The notes: a model not told the origin generated them from the letters alone. Counted from the first letter of the stretch, positions 52,868 to 62,087 are shown. The stretch: DNA of 64,000 bases from Sporomusa acidovorans (GCF_002257695.2 NZ_CP155571.1), one strand, 5' to 3'. Numbers and translations: made by a program.

Positions 52868-54904
52868 GTGGATTTTAAGAGTCGATGGGAAAAACTTCAA
52901 GAGACTAAAAAGAAGTTTTTGCAAAATAATTTGGATCCGCGGAGTAGTTTCTACGTTGATTCATATGTAGCCGAATCCTGGATTCGATCACTGGCTATGG
53001 GGGTTAGCCCTTACGCCAACTCCATTCAGGAACGTTTGGACGCAGCCCAAATAGTGAAGGTTCTGGCCGATAATCGTCAACTTATGGATATTACTACCTC
53101 CCTTTTCAGTCAGATAAAGCTTAAGGAGCTTGTGATTGCCTCCCAGCATGCCCTGTATCTCTTTGATAAGAATGGAATTGTCTTGATTCACGAGGGAGAC
53201 CTATTGAGTATATCGAATGAAAGTGATTCATTGACAGGGGTAGTCTGGAATGAAAAAACTATGGGCACTTGTGCTCACACGTTGAGTATGCAACTAAAGC
53301 GTCCTGTACATTTACTAGGCCCGGAGCATTATTGTGTTGCCTTCGATAAATCCAGTACGTCGGCAGCTCCTATCCTTGATGAAGATGGTGAGCTGCTTGC
53401 TACCTTGGTTTTGAGTCAGCACTTGAATGATAGGTACTTTGAGGAGCACTTTATTGACTTTAGTTCACATGCTCTAGGTATAGTGACGGCAATGGCAGCC
53501 GCCATAGAGACCAAGATCAGATTGAAAGATAGTTATGAGAAATTGAAAACGGTAAACCATCATCTTAAAACTACGCATCATATGCTGGCAACTACTTTAG
53601 CGGTTATTGATGAAGGGATTATAACGATTGATGCCAAGGGAGATATCATTCATTTAAATACGGAAGGCCGACGGATTCTGGGGCTTGATCAAAAACAGCC
53701 AGTTAATATAAATATTTCTAAATATTTGAGTAAACAGTCTCGTATAAGGGATATAATCGCTAGTGGGGAAAACGCCGATGTTGAAGAAATTTTCTGTGTT
53801 GATGGGAAAGAACAGGCCTATCTGGCAAATATTCGGATCGTATATAATGACAATTTGCATGAAGTTAATGGGGCAGTATTAAAGCTTCTGAGTACCGAAA
53901 AAGTGAATGCTATGGTAACGAGTAGGTCTGGAGCTACGGCGTCTTTCAGTTTTGCTAGCCTAATAGGTGAGAGCAAAGAATTCAAAAAAGCGATAGCGCA
54001 AGCCCAACGTTTTGCCAATACGCCTGAAAATATTTTAATAATCGGTGAAAGCGGTACCGGAAAAGAATTATTTGCGCAGGCTATCCATAATAGATATCGA
54101 CCTGAGGGGCCGTTTATTGCGGTAAATTGTGCAGCACTGCCGCGGGAACTAATCGAAAGCGAGCTATTCGGTTATGAGGGCGGTAGTTTTACCGGTGCAG
54201 ACCGCAGTGGCAGGCCTGGAAAGATCGAATTGGCGCATGGGGGAACGCTATTTTTAGACGAGATAGGAGATATGCCTCTGGAACTGCAAGCGGTGCTTTT
54301 ACGGGTTTTAGAAGATAAGCAGGTTATGCGCATCGGTGGACAACGCAATAAAAAGGTCGATTTCCGCCTTGTTTCCGCCACTAACAAAGAGCTATATCAA
54401 ATGGTGGAAGACAAGCTTTTCCGGGAGGACCTGTATTTTCGCCTGTCAGTTTTGACAATTAACCTTCCTCCACTTCGACAAAGAGGGAATGATGTAGAAA
54501 TATTGAGTGAGTATTTTATAGAAAAATATTGTCGTAAAGTCGGTTGGCCGGTTCCGGCAATAAGTCCCACAGCATTGAACAGAATGAGAGACTATAAGTG
54601 GCCGGGTAACGTCCGGCAATTGGAACATGCAATCGTATACGCGGTGAATGCGGCTCAGAACGAAATGATTGAACCTGAAGATTTACCGGCAATCATAATA
54701 AGCGGATGTCCAACCAAAATCACTGTCAGGGGTAAAATTGAGGAAGTATATACTCTGGAAGTAATAGAAAAGTTAGTGATCGTAAATGCTTTGCATAAAA
54801 CGAAAAGCAATATAAGCAAAACTGCTGACTTGTTAGGCATAGGTAAATCTACTCTTTATAGAAAAATTAAAGATTATGATATCAATATGGAAGAGGCTTT
54901 TTAA
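52868..54904 (+). CDS. Sigma-54-dependent activator 1 (AcoR type)
   Basis: 678 residues. N-terminal GAF-type domain (~60-225; HALYLFDKNGIVLIHEGD, GTCAHTLSMQLKRPVHLLG), a PAS domain (~239-345), an AAA+ domain (~362-600) with Walker A GESGTGKE at 393, and GSFTGA at 439-444 as the sigma-54 contact loop (GAFTGA with Ala to Ser). A Fis-type helix-turn-helix ends the protein (NISKTADLLGIGKSTLYRKI). It binds upstream of -24/-12 promoters and opens them by ATP hydrolysis. Start GTG after AGGAGGAGAGG. Its own region has no -24/-12 box, so it may be made constitutively. Confidence 0.93.
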   Translation: MDFKSRWEKLQETKKKFLQNNLDPRSSFYVDSYVAESWIRSLAMGVSPYANSIQERLDAAQIVKVLADNRQLMDITTSLFSQIKLKELVIASQHALYLFDKNGIVLIHEGDLLSISNESDSLTGVVWNEKTMGTCAHTLSMQLKRPVHLLGPEHYCVAFDKSSTSAAPILDEDGELLATLVLSQHLNDRYFEEHFIDFSSHALGIVTAMAAAIETKIRLKDSYEKLKTVNHHLKTTHHMLATTLAVIDEGIITIDAKGDIIHLNTEGRRILGLDQKQPVNINISKYLSKQSRIRDIIASGENADVEEIFCVDGKEQAYLANIRIVYNDNLHEVNGAVLKLLSTEKVNAMVTSRSGATASFSFASLIGESKEFKKAIAQAQRFANTPENILIIGESGTGKELFAQAIHNRYRPEGPFIAVNCAALPRELIESELFGYEGGSFTGADRSGRPGKIELAHGGTLFLDEIGDMPLELQAVLLRVLEDKQVMRIGGQRNKKVDFRLVSATNKELYQMVEDKLFREDLYFRLSVLTINLPPLRQRGNDVEILSEYFIEKYCRKVGWPVPAISPTALNRMRDYKWPGNVRQLEHAIVYAVNAAQNEMIEPEDLPAIIISGCPTKITVRGKIEEVYTLEVIEKLVIVNALHKTKSNISKTADLLGIGKSTLYRKIKDYDINMEEAF

Positions 54905-54914
54905 GTGAACTTAA

Positions 54915-54945
54915 CCCCTACTTTTTCAAAGTGGGGGATTTCTGT
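54915..54945 (+). terminator. Terminator after activator 1
   Basis: CCCCTACTTT-TTC-AAAGTGGGGG stem (one mismatch), followed by ATTTCTGTT. Confidence 0.65.
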
Positions 54946-54980
54946 TCCTATTATAGTTGAATAGAAGTAACAACTTTAAT

Positions 54981-55109
54981 TTCTCAAAATAAATCAGTAT
55001 TTCTTTAAATGGTGCACTAAGGCAATTTGGATGATAAAGATGAAAATACCGGAAATAGTTGATAATACAGGCTTCGGCTAATATGGTAGTGAATGGCATG
55101 TATTTTGCA
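54981..55109 (+). promoter_or_regulatory. Sigma-54 promoter with upstream element, before activator 2
   Basis: TGGCATGTATTTTGCA at 55094-55109 has GG and GC exactly ten bases apart. The upstream element (54981-55074) begins TTCTCAAAATAAATCAGTAT and ends AAATAGTTGATAATACAGGC, as at the two enzyme promoters. The following leader (AATACCC..TTGAAATTAG) also matches theirs, but no enzyme gene follows; activator 2 starts 280 bases later. Confidence 0.85.
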
Positions 55110-55389
55110 ATATATAAGAGCGTAACCCCAAATACCCTTGTTTGAAATTAGCAAGTCAGCTAAAAAGTAGAAACCCAATCAAAGGGAGGGGCCAGGAGCA
55201 TAACCTGCTTCTTGGTCCTAATAATTATGTTTGGGTCTTCAGGTTAAACAATTTTATAATGATTTTTGGTCAGTATGAGACTTATCTCTAGGGGAAATTT
55301 TCATTGCAGGCTACTACTAACTCAATAAATCAACTTAATTATCAAAATTTCCCGTATATTTCAATAGATAACAAAGAAGGGGAAAAGAA

Positions 55390-57423
55390 GTGGATTTTAA
55401 GAGTCGATGGAAAGAACTTCAAGAAACTAAAAAGAAGTTTCTGCAAGATAATTTGGACCCGCGGAGTTGTTTCTACGTTGATTCATATGTAGCCGAATCC
55501 TGGATTCGATCACAGGCTATGGGGGTTAGCCCTTACGCCAACTCTATTAAAGAACGTTTGGACGCAGCCCAAATAGTAAAGGTTCTGGCCGATAATTGTC
55601 AGCTTATGGATATTACTATCTCCCTTTTCAGTCAGATAAAGCTTAAGGAACTTGCGATTGCCTCCCAGCATGCCCTGTACCTGTTTGATAAGAATGGAAT
55701 TGTCTTGATTCACGAGGGGGACTTATTGGCTATATCGAACCAAGGCAATTCATTGCGAGGAGTAGTTTGGAACGAAAAGACTATGGGCACTTGTGCCCAT
55801 ACGTTGAGTATGCAACTAAAGCGCCCTATACATTTATTAGGCCCGGAGCATTATTGCGTTGCCTTTGATAGATCCAATACGTCGGCAGCTCCTATCCTTG
55901 ATGAAGATGGTGAGCTGCTTGCTACTTTGGTTTTGAGTCAGCACTTGAATGATAGGTACTTTGAGGAGCACTTTATTGACTTTAGTTCACATGCTCTAGG
56001 TATAGTGACGGCAATGGCAGCCGCCATAGAAACTAAGATCAGGTTGAAGGATAGTTATGAGAAATTGAAAACAGTAAACCATCACCTAAAAACTGCCCAT
56101 CATATGCTGGCAACTACTTTAGCGGTTATTGATGAAGGGATTATAACGATTGATGCCAAGGGAGATATCATTCATTTAAATACGGAAGGCCGACGGATTC
56201 TGGGGCTTGATCAAAAACAAACAATTAATATAAATATCTCTAAATATTTAAGTAAACAGTCTCGTGTTATAGATTTAATTGCCGATGGAGAAAACACTGA
56301 TATTGAAGAAAACTTTTATATTGACGGAAAAGAACAGACTTATCTGGTAAACATTCGGATCGTGTACAGTGATGATTTACATGAAGTCGATGGGGCAGTA
56401 TTAAAGCTTCAGAGTACCGAAAAAATGAATGCTATGGTAACAAGTAGGTCTGGAGCTACGGCGTCTTTCAGTTTTGCTAGCCTAATAGGTGAGAGCAAAG
56501 AATTCAAGAAAGCGATAGCGCAAGCCCAACGCTTTGCCAATACGCCTGAAAATATTTTAATAAACGGTGAAAGCGGCACCGGAAAAGAATTATTTGCGCA
56601 GGCTATCCATAATAAATATCGGCCTGAGGGGCCGTTTATTGCGGTAAATTGTGCAGCATTGCCGCGGGAGCTAATCGAAAGCGAGCTATTCGGTTATGAG
56701 GGCGGTAGTTTTACCGGTGCAGACCGCAGTGGCAGGCCTGGAAAGATCGAATTGGCGCATGGGGGGACTCTGTTTTTAGACGAAATAGGAGATATGCCTC
56801 TGGAACTGCAAGCGGTGCTTTTACGGGTTTTGGAAGATAAGCAGGTTATGCGCATCGGTGGACGACGCAATAAAAAGGTCGATTTTCGCCTTGTTTCCGC
56901 CACTAACAAAGAGCTATATCAAATGGTGCAAGACAAGCTTTTCCGGGAAGACCTGTATTTTCGCCTGTCAGTTTTGACAATTAACCTTCCTCCACTTCGA
57001 CAAAGAGGGAATGATGTAGAAATATTGAGTGAGTATTTTATTGAAAAATATTGTCGTAAAGTCGGTTGGGCAGTTCCGGCAATAAGTCCCGCAGCGTGGA
57101 AAAGAATGAGAGGCTATAATTGGCCGGGTAATGTCCGGCAATTGGAACATGCAGTCGTATACGCGGTGAATGCGGCTCAGAACGAAATGATTGAACCGGA
57201 AGATCTACCGGCTATGATAATAAGTTGTCCAGCAAAAATCACTGTTAGGGGAAAAATTGAGGAAGTATATACTCTGGAAGTAATAGAAAAGTTGGTTATC
57301 GTAAATGCTTTGCATAAAACGAAAAGCAATATAAGTAAAACTGCTGACTTGCTGGGCATAGGTAAATCTACTCTTTATAGAAAAATTAAAGACTATGATA
57401 TAAATATGGAAGAGGATTTTTAA
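55390..57423 (+). CDS. Sigma-54-dependent activator 2 (AcoR type)
   Basis: 677 residues, about 90% identical to activator 1 by eye, with the same GAF, PAS, AAA+ and Fis domains. Walker A GESGTGKE, GSFTGA and the helix-turn-helix are conserved, so DNA recognition should be the same. Differences concentrate in the PAS region (~277-345; for example SRVIDLIADGENTDIEENFYID replaces a diverged stretch in activator 1). GTG start after GAAGGGGAAAAG. It lies behind a -24/-12 promoter, suggesting autoregulation or control by activator 1. Confidence 0.93.
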   Translation: MDFKSRWKELQETKKKFLQDNLDPRSCFYVDSYVAESWIRSQAMGVSPYANSIKERLDAAQIVKVLADNCQLMDITISLFSQIKLKELAIASQHALYLFDKNGIVLIHEGDLLAISNQGNSLRGVVWNEKTMGTCAHTLSMQLKRPIHLLGPEHYCVAFDRSNTSAAPILDEDGELLATLVLSQHLNDRYFEEHFIDFSSHALGIVTAMAAAIETKIRLKDSYEKLKTVNHHLKTAHHMLATTLAVIDEGIITIDAKGDIIHLNTEGRRILGLDQKQTININISKYLSKQSRVIDLIADGENTDIEENFYIDGKEQTYLVNIRIVYSDDLHEVDGAVLKLQSTEKMNAMVTSRSGATASFSFASLIGESKEFKKAIAQAQRFANTPENILINGESGTGKELFAQAIHNKYRPEGPFIAVNCAALPRELIESELFGYEGGSFTGADRSGRPGKIELAHGGTLFLDEIGDMPLELQAVLLRVLEDKQVMRIGGRRNKKVDFRLVSATNKELYQMVQDKLFREDLYFRLSVLTINLPPLRQRGNDVEILSEYFIEKYCRKVGWAVPAISPAAWKRMRGYNWPGNVRQLEHAVVYAVNAAQNEMIEPEDLPAMIISCPAKITVRGKIEEVYTLEVIEKLVIVNALHKTKSNISKTADLLGIGKSTLYRKIKDYDINMEEDF

Positions 57424-57434
57424 TTTACGCAAAG

Positions 57435-57464
57435 GCCCCATCTTTTTCGAGATGAGGCTTTCGC
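57435..57464 (+). terminator. Terminator after activator 2
   Basis: GCCCCATCT-TTTTCG-AGATGAGGC (one mismatch), then TTTCGCTTT. Placed like the hairpin after activator 1. Confidence 0.6.
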
Positions 57465-57487
57465 TTTATTAATAGTACGGACTTTAA

Positions 57488-57617
57488 TTTCTCAAAAAAA
57501 ATCGGTATTTCTTTAAATGGTGCACTAGGTTAATTTTGAGGACGGAGAAGAAAATACCTAAAATAGTTGAAAATACAGGCTTTGTTTAATGTGATAAGGT
57601 TTGGCATACATTTTGCA
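57488..57617 (+). promoter_or_regulatory. Sigma-54 promoter with upstream element, enzyme operon 1
   Basis: TGGCATACATTTTGCA at 57602-57617 (GG-N10-GC), 116 bases before the enzyme ATG. The upstream element at 57488-57583 contains GGTATTTCTT and, about 50 bases on, AAGAAAATACC, an imperfect dyad likely bound by the activators. Confidence 0.9.
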
Positions 57618-57733
57618 ATATAGAAGAGCGGTTACAAAAAATACCCTTACTTGAAATTAGTGGAGCGGAATAAGCGAAGGGAAAGTTTGCGGTAGGACAG
57701 ATGTAACCAAGAAGTACTTAAGGAGGGGAAAGC

Positions 57734-60061
57734 ATGTCAGAAGAGTTTAACAAGGAGCTTTACAAAACAGCAGCCCGTTGGCAAGAAGGGGAATATGAAG
57801 TAACACGTACTGCGGTATGGACTGCACCCGGGTGCCATTGCAGCTGCGGCGTACTTTTGTACACTAAAGATGGCAAGCTGGAAAAGATTGAGGGTGACCC
57901 CAATTCACCGGTTAATCGTGGCAGATTGTGCTTGCGTTGCATCAACATGGTTGAGCAGGTGTACAGCCCTGAACGTCTAAAATGGCCGCTCAAAAGAGTT
58001 GGTGAAAGAGGCGAAAATAAGTGGGAACGTATAACTTGGGATGAAGCCTATAAGCTAATCGAAGAAAAATACTACGAACTCAAGAAAAACTATGGTGAGC
58101 AAACCATCGTTACCCTAGTTGGTACAGGCCGCAATGCTATGTGGCAGCCAGCTGTCATTACCCGTACTATTTTTGGCAGCCCGAACGTTTCCTTCGGATT
58201 CCTCAGTGCGGACTCTTGCTACCAGCCCCGGATGACTGCCAATCTGATCAAAGCCGGTGACTGCCTGATTGCAGACTGTTCACAGACCCACCCGCTGCGT
58301 GAAGCTCGTCCTGAATGGCAAAAACCAGAGGTAATTCTTGTTTGGGGCAATAACCCGCTTGTATCCAATGGAGACGGGTTCCTTGGCCACTGGATTGTTG
58401 ACATGATGAAATTAGGGACAAAATTGATCGTTGTTGACCCTGCTTTGACCTGGTTGGCAGCCAGAGCCGAGTTATGGCTTAAGATTCGTCCGGGAACCGA
58501 TGCTGCCCTTGCTCTTGGAATTCTCAATGTAGTAATTAACGAAAAACTTTATGATAAAGAGTTTGTTGAAAATTGGACATACGGTTTTGATGAGCTAGTT
58601 GAAAGAGTACAAGAATATCCGGTAGAAAAAGTGTCGGAAATTACCTGGATTCCGAAAGAACAGATTATCCAAGCCGCCCGTATGTATGCAAACGCCAAAA
58701 ACGGCGCTATTCAATGGGGGCTGGCCATTGATATGCAAATGGCGGCAATGGAAGCTTCCTGCTTGATCACCGACCTGATGGCGATCACTGGCAACATTGA
58801 CGTTCCCGGTGGTATGGTTTTACAACGCTATGCCTACAATCGTGGTAAAAAGTATGGCAGTGGCTTGGAAAACATCCCCGAAGAAATGCTTTTGAAACGG
58901 ATCGGAACTTATGAGTCCCCCATCCATGAATCTGGTTATACACCGTTTATCCCGCCGGATAAACTTTTAGAAACACTGGAAAGCGGCAAGCCATACCCGG
59001 TGCAAATGCTGTGGATGCAAGGGACCAACCCCATTACCAATATGGCTGGTGAAGCTCCTCGTGTATATGCCGCTATGAAAAAAGTTCCTTTCAACGTAGT
59101 AGTCGACCTATTCATGACGCCGACAGCGGTTGCCTGTGCCGACTTGGTATTGCCGGTTGCCATGAGTGTTGAGCGTAATAGCTTCAGATCGTGGTGGACA
59201 CCGTTACGCGCACTGACGAAAGCCGCTGACAGATACGAAGATACTAAAACGGATGAAGAGATTGTTCTTGATCTTGGTAAACGGATTCGGCCCGACCGGT
59301 TCGAACAATACAATACCGCCGAAGACTTCCTGGATGACTTCCTGAAAGATGACGAAGGCGTCGATTATGACTTTAAGGACCTTGTGGAGAAGGTACAAGA
59401 CTGGTGGGACTGGGATTACACCTATAAGAAATACGAAAAAGGCCTGCTGCGTGCAGACGGTCAGCCTGGTTTCGTAACCCCGACCGGCAAATATGAAATT
59501 ACGTCAACGTTATTTGATGTTTGGGGCTTTGATTCTCTCGGATTCCATATCGAACCGGCAGAAGGGCCCAATACCACGCCCGAGCTTATGAAAGAATATC
59601 CGCTCATTCTTACAACCGGTAATCGTCTCTGGGGCTGCTTCCACTCCGAGCATAGACAATTTCCCACGATGCGTGAAATTCATCAACAACCTATGATGGA
59701 TATTCATCCGGAAACGGCGAAAGCGCTCGGAATTATCGAAGGAGATTGGGTATGGCTGGAAAACCGTCGCGGCAAATGTAAGCAAATAGCACGATTTAAT
59801 GAAGGTCTTGATCCGAAAGTAGTTCGTGGTGAACATGGCTGGTGGTTCCCTGAAAAAGAAGGTGCCGAACCGGTACTGTTTGGCGTATTCGATAGCAATA
59901 TCAATAACTTAACAACCATGGGGGTACATGGACCTACGCACTATGGCGCTCCCTATAAATCAACAATTTGTAAGGTATATAAAGTTACTCCGGAGAACGA
60001 CAAAGTAACACCGTCGGCAATTGTGACCAAGATGGGAGGATTTGGCTATGTCAAAAAGTAA
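57734..60061 (+). CDS. Molybdopterin-dependent oxidoreductase, DMSO-reductase superfamily (copy 1)
   Basis: 775 residues, no Tat or other signal, so probably cytoplasmic. Near the N-terminus C34, C36, C38, C66 and C69 replace the usual CxxCxxxC..C pattern for one [4Fe-4S] cluster. Molybdopterin-binding segments follow: VILVWGNNPLVSNGDG, LIVVDPALTWLAARAELWLKIRPGTDAAL, MLWMQGTNPITN, and a C-terminal cap from ~600 (LILTTGNRLWGCFHSEHRQF). C162 in SADSCYQPR is a candidate metal ligand. The family resembles acetylene hydratase, transhydroxylase and catechol dehydroxylase rather than formate or nitrate enzymes. Substrate unknown. AAGGAGGGG precedes the ATG; overlaps the ferredoxin gene by 14 bases. 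Confidence 0.9.
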   Translation: MSEEFNKELYKTAARWQEGEYEVTRTAVWTAPGCHCSCGVLLYTKDGKLEKIEGDPNSPVNRGRLCLRCINMVEQVYSPERLKWPLKRVGERGENKWERITWDEAYKLIEEKYYELKKNYGEQTIVTLVGTGRNAMWQPAVITRTIFGSPNVSFGFLSADSCYQPRMTANLIKAGDCLIADCSQTHPLREARPEWQKPEVILVWGNNPLVSNGDGFLGHWIVDMMKLGTKLIVVDPALTWLAARAELWLKIRPGTDAALALGILNVVINEKLYDKEFVENWTYGFDELVERVQEYPVEKVSEITWIPKEQIIQAARMYANAKNGAIQWGLAIDMQMAAMEASCLITDLMAITGNIDVPGGMVLQRYAYNRGKKYGSGLENIPEEMLLKRIGTYESPIHESGYTPFIPPDKLLETLESGKPYPVQMLWMQGTNPITNMAGEAPRVYAAMKKVPFNVVVDLFMTPTAVACADLVLPVAMSVERNSFRSWWTPLRALTKAADRYEDTKTDEEIVLDLGKRIRPDRFEQYNTAEDFLDDFLKDDEGVDYDFKDLVEKVQDWWDWDYTYKKYEKGLLRADGQPGFVTPTGKYEITSTLFDVWGFDSLGFHIEPAEGPNTTPELMKEYPLILTTGNRLWGCFHSEHRQFPTMREIHQQPMMDIHPETAKALGIIEGDWVWLENRRGKCKQIARFNEGLDPKVVRGEHGWWFPEKEGAEPVLFGVFDSNINNLTTMGVHGPTHYGAPYKSTICKVYKVTPENDKVTPSAIVTKMGGFGYVKK

Positions 60062-60392
60062 AGAGCGCTATGGATTATTAATTGATTATGAATATTGCAC
60101 GAATTGCCATAGCTGCGAAGTGGCATGTAAGAAAGAATTGGGATTAGAGCCGGGGCAGTACGGGATTAAGGTTTTGGAAGAAGGCCCCCGTCAAAATCCT
60201 GATGGCAGTTGGGAATTAAACTACATTCCTGTACCCACTTCACTTTGCGATCTTTGCGCAAAACGGGTGCAAGAAGGCCGAAAACCGACCTGCGTACATC
60301 ATTGCCAGAGCGGTGCTGTGTACTATGGTACCTTGGAAGAACTGGCTGAGAAAGCGGCTGAAAAACCCAGAATGGTTTTGTTCTCTAAATAA
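60048..60392 (+). CDS. Two-cluster ferredoxin subunit of the molybdoenzyme
   Basis: 114 residues from ATG 60048 after GGGAGG, overlapping the enzyme gene's end. Cys spacing CTNCHSCEVAC and CDLCAKRVQEGRKPTCVHHC fits two [4Fe-4S] clusters, a short form of the DmsB/NrfC electron-transfer subunit. It would pass electrons to or from the catalytic subunit. No membrane anchor subunit follows, so the electron partner is soluble or encoded elsewhere. Confidence 0.9.
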   Translation: MSKSKERYGLLIDYEYCTNCHSCEVACKKELGLEPGQYGIKVLEEGPRQNPDGSWELNYIPVPTSLCDLCAKRVQEGRKPTCVHHCQSGAVYYGTLEELAEKAAEKPRMVLFSK

Positions 60393-60489
60393 TCTGCAAC
60401 TTTACGTAAGGCTAGGCTATGGATTATGCGATCAGCTGTTAACAGGTTTAACATTAGATTACTAAAAACATAAAAAGGAGAGGATTTCT

Positions 60490-60633
60490 ATGGGAGCACA
60501 TAATGAAAAAGGCGGATTTGTACCACCCTTAGCCGAAAAACTAGTTTGGCAATGCGCTGGTTGTCAAACATTTAATTCTACGAAAGTAACCAAATGTAAG
60601 AAATGCGGCGCTGATAAGCCCGCTAAGAAGTGA
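60490..60633 (+). CDS. Tiny zinc-ribbon protein
   Basis: 47 residues from ATG 60490 with AAGGAGAGG upstream. VWQCAGCQTFNSTKVTKCKK then CGADKP gives two CxxC pairs 14 residues apart, a RanBP2/zinc-ribbon-like knuckle or a rubredoxin-like iron site. It lies between the ferredoxin and the transporter in the same operon. Role unknown; metal binding is clear. Confidence 0.7.
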   Translation: MGAHNEKGGFVPPLAEKLVWQCAGCQTFNSTKVTKCKKCGADKPAKK

Positions 60634-60680
60634 TTTTAGCAAACCTATACTATAACCCACGCACGATGTTGCGGGGACGA

Positions 60681-60714
60681 AGATTCGCCATTCGCTAGGA
60701 ATGGCGAATCTTTC
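60681..60714 (+). terminator. Strong hairpin between zinc-ribbon and transporter genes
   Basis: AGATTCGCCATT (60681-60692) and AATGGCGAATCT (60700-60711), a perfect 12-bp stem with a 7-base loop followed by TTCTAAAA. Probably a partial terminator that lowers transporter expression. Confidence 0.65.
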
Positions 60715-60743
60715 TAAAAAGTGATTAACAGGAGGCGACAAGA

Positions 60744-62087
60744 ATGGTGGATGCTGATAAACAGAGGATGTTTGCTAAGCTGAAAAGGTATCAATGGCCA
60801 ATGTACATTATCGTTATTCTGGCATATATGTTAACGCTCTTTCATCGAATTACGCCGGCAGTAATGGGCCCGGAACTCATGAAAGACCTACAGCTTGACG
60901 CCGTAGCATTTGGTTTCTTAGGTCTGGCATTTACCTGGACTTATGCCATAGCACAGGCGCCCGTTGGGGCTTTGTTAGATAAATTTGGCGCCCGGCGTGG
61001 GTTGACGATTATCTTAATTCTGGCTGTTGTTGGCAGTGTTGTATTTGCCGCGGGCCAAAACTTTGTAGTCGTTGTCATTGGTCGTATCATAATAGCCCTA
61101 GCGGTAGCTGGCTTCCTGATTGGCGGCGCTAAAATAGTCGCTGCATGGTTTACATCCGCTCAATACCCTGTATTATGGGGCCTATTTATGGGCTTTGGCG
61201 CGTTAGGCAGCGTATTTGCCACTACGCCGCTGCAATATTTAATGACATCCTTCGGATGGCGGGGTTCAATATACATTGTTGCCGGGTTAAGTATTGTGTT
61301 AACAATTATTGCTTACACAATGCTCAGAGATCGTCCGTCCGACGTAGGATTAGTGACACCGGACGAATTAGCGGGAGTGACAGTACCGCAAGTAAAAGCA
61401 GACACAAAACATGATGATTCGCAGGACTCATTAAAGGGAGTTCTAGCTATGCCCATGTTGTGGCTAATCGGGTTGCTTTCTCTTGGCGTAAACTCAAGTG
61501 CTCAAACCTTGCAATCTTTGTGGAACGGTATTTATTTAGCAGACGTTTACGCTTTTAGTAAACCGGTTATTAGTGATATATTATTTTATTCCGCTATCGG
61601 GTTAGTAGTTGGATCATTTTTAAGTGGATGGGCTGTCAGAATATTTAATAGTGCCCGGACCATGACAATAGGCACCACTGCCTTTTTATTAGTTTGGCTG
61701 TATATGACGGTTAATATCAAGAGCATGTCTATAGCGGAATTGAAGGCGGTAAACTTTTGTTACGGCTTTTTGCAAATGGTCACTATTGCAACCACGTTCA
61801 CCTTTATAAAAGAGCTGGTTCCGCAATCACGGCTCGGGACAGCTATGGGGGTGGTTAATAGTTTTGCCTGGATTTTTGGCGCGGGACTTTTCCAACAGAT
61901 TTGGGGGCTCATTATCAAAAGTGTGTCCAATGGAGTCAAACCTTACCCGGTAGAAGCCTTTCAGACCGCTTTTTGGGTACAGGTAATTGTTCTCGTAATC
62001 GGCGCTGCCTGTGCTTTCTACATTTTAAAGACCAGTAGTAAATCGACTGCCCAAAAGAGTAACCAAAGTAAAGTACCTAATGCTTGA
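60744..62087 (+). CDS. Major facilitator superfamily transporter
   Basis: 447 residues with 12 hydrophobic segments. The loop 2-3 motif reads GALLDKFGARRGL, the standard family signature, and RIITPAVMGPEL follows the first segment. A cytoplasmic loop of ~40 residues lies between segments 6 and 7 (LRDRPSDVGLVTPDELAGVT). It resembles the ACS/oxalate-formate-antiporter-like group. Located in the enzyme operon, it probably imports the enzyme's substrate or exports its product. AGGAGG precedes the ATG. Confidence 0.88.
   Translation: MVDADKQRMFAKLKRYQWPMYIIVILAYMLTLFHRITPAVMGPELMKDLQLDAVAFGFLGLAFTWTYAIAQAPVGALLDKFGARRGLTIILILAVVGSVVFAAGQNFVVVVIGRIIIALAVAGFLIGGAKIVAAWFTSAQYPVLWGLFMGFGALGSVFATTPLQYLMTSFGWRGSIYIVAGLSIVLTIIAYTMLRDRPSDVGLVTPDELAGVTVPQVKADTKHDDSQDSLKGVLAMPMLWLIGLLSLGVNSSAQTLQSLWNGIYLADVYAFSKPVISDILFYSAIGLVVGSFLSGWAVRIFNSARTMTIGTTAFLLVWLYMTVNIKSMSIAELKAVNFCYGFLQMVTIATTFTFIKELVPQSRLGTAMGVVNSFAWIFGAGLFQQIWGLIIKSVSNGVKPYPVEAFQTAFWVQVIVLVIGAACAFYILKTSSKSTAQKSNQSKVPNA

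Noticed and set aside
55304..55492. 62-residue ORF before activator 2
   Set aside because: It overlaps the start of activator 2 in another frame, and its end is the shifted reading of that gene; no ribosome site.
57760..57993. Minus-strand ORFs inside both enzyme copies (also 62384-62617, 58219-58527, 58936-59313)
   Set aside because: Antisense shadows of the enzyme gene. Their exact recurrence only reflects the duplication.
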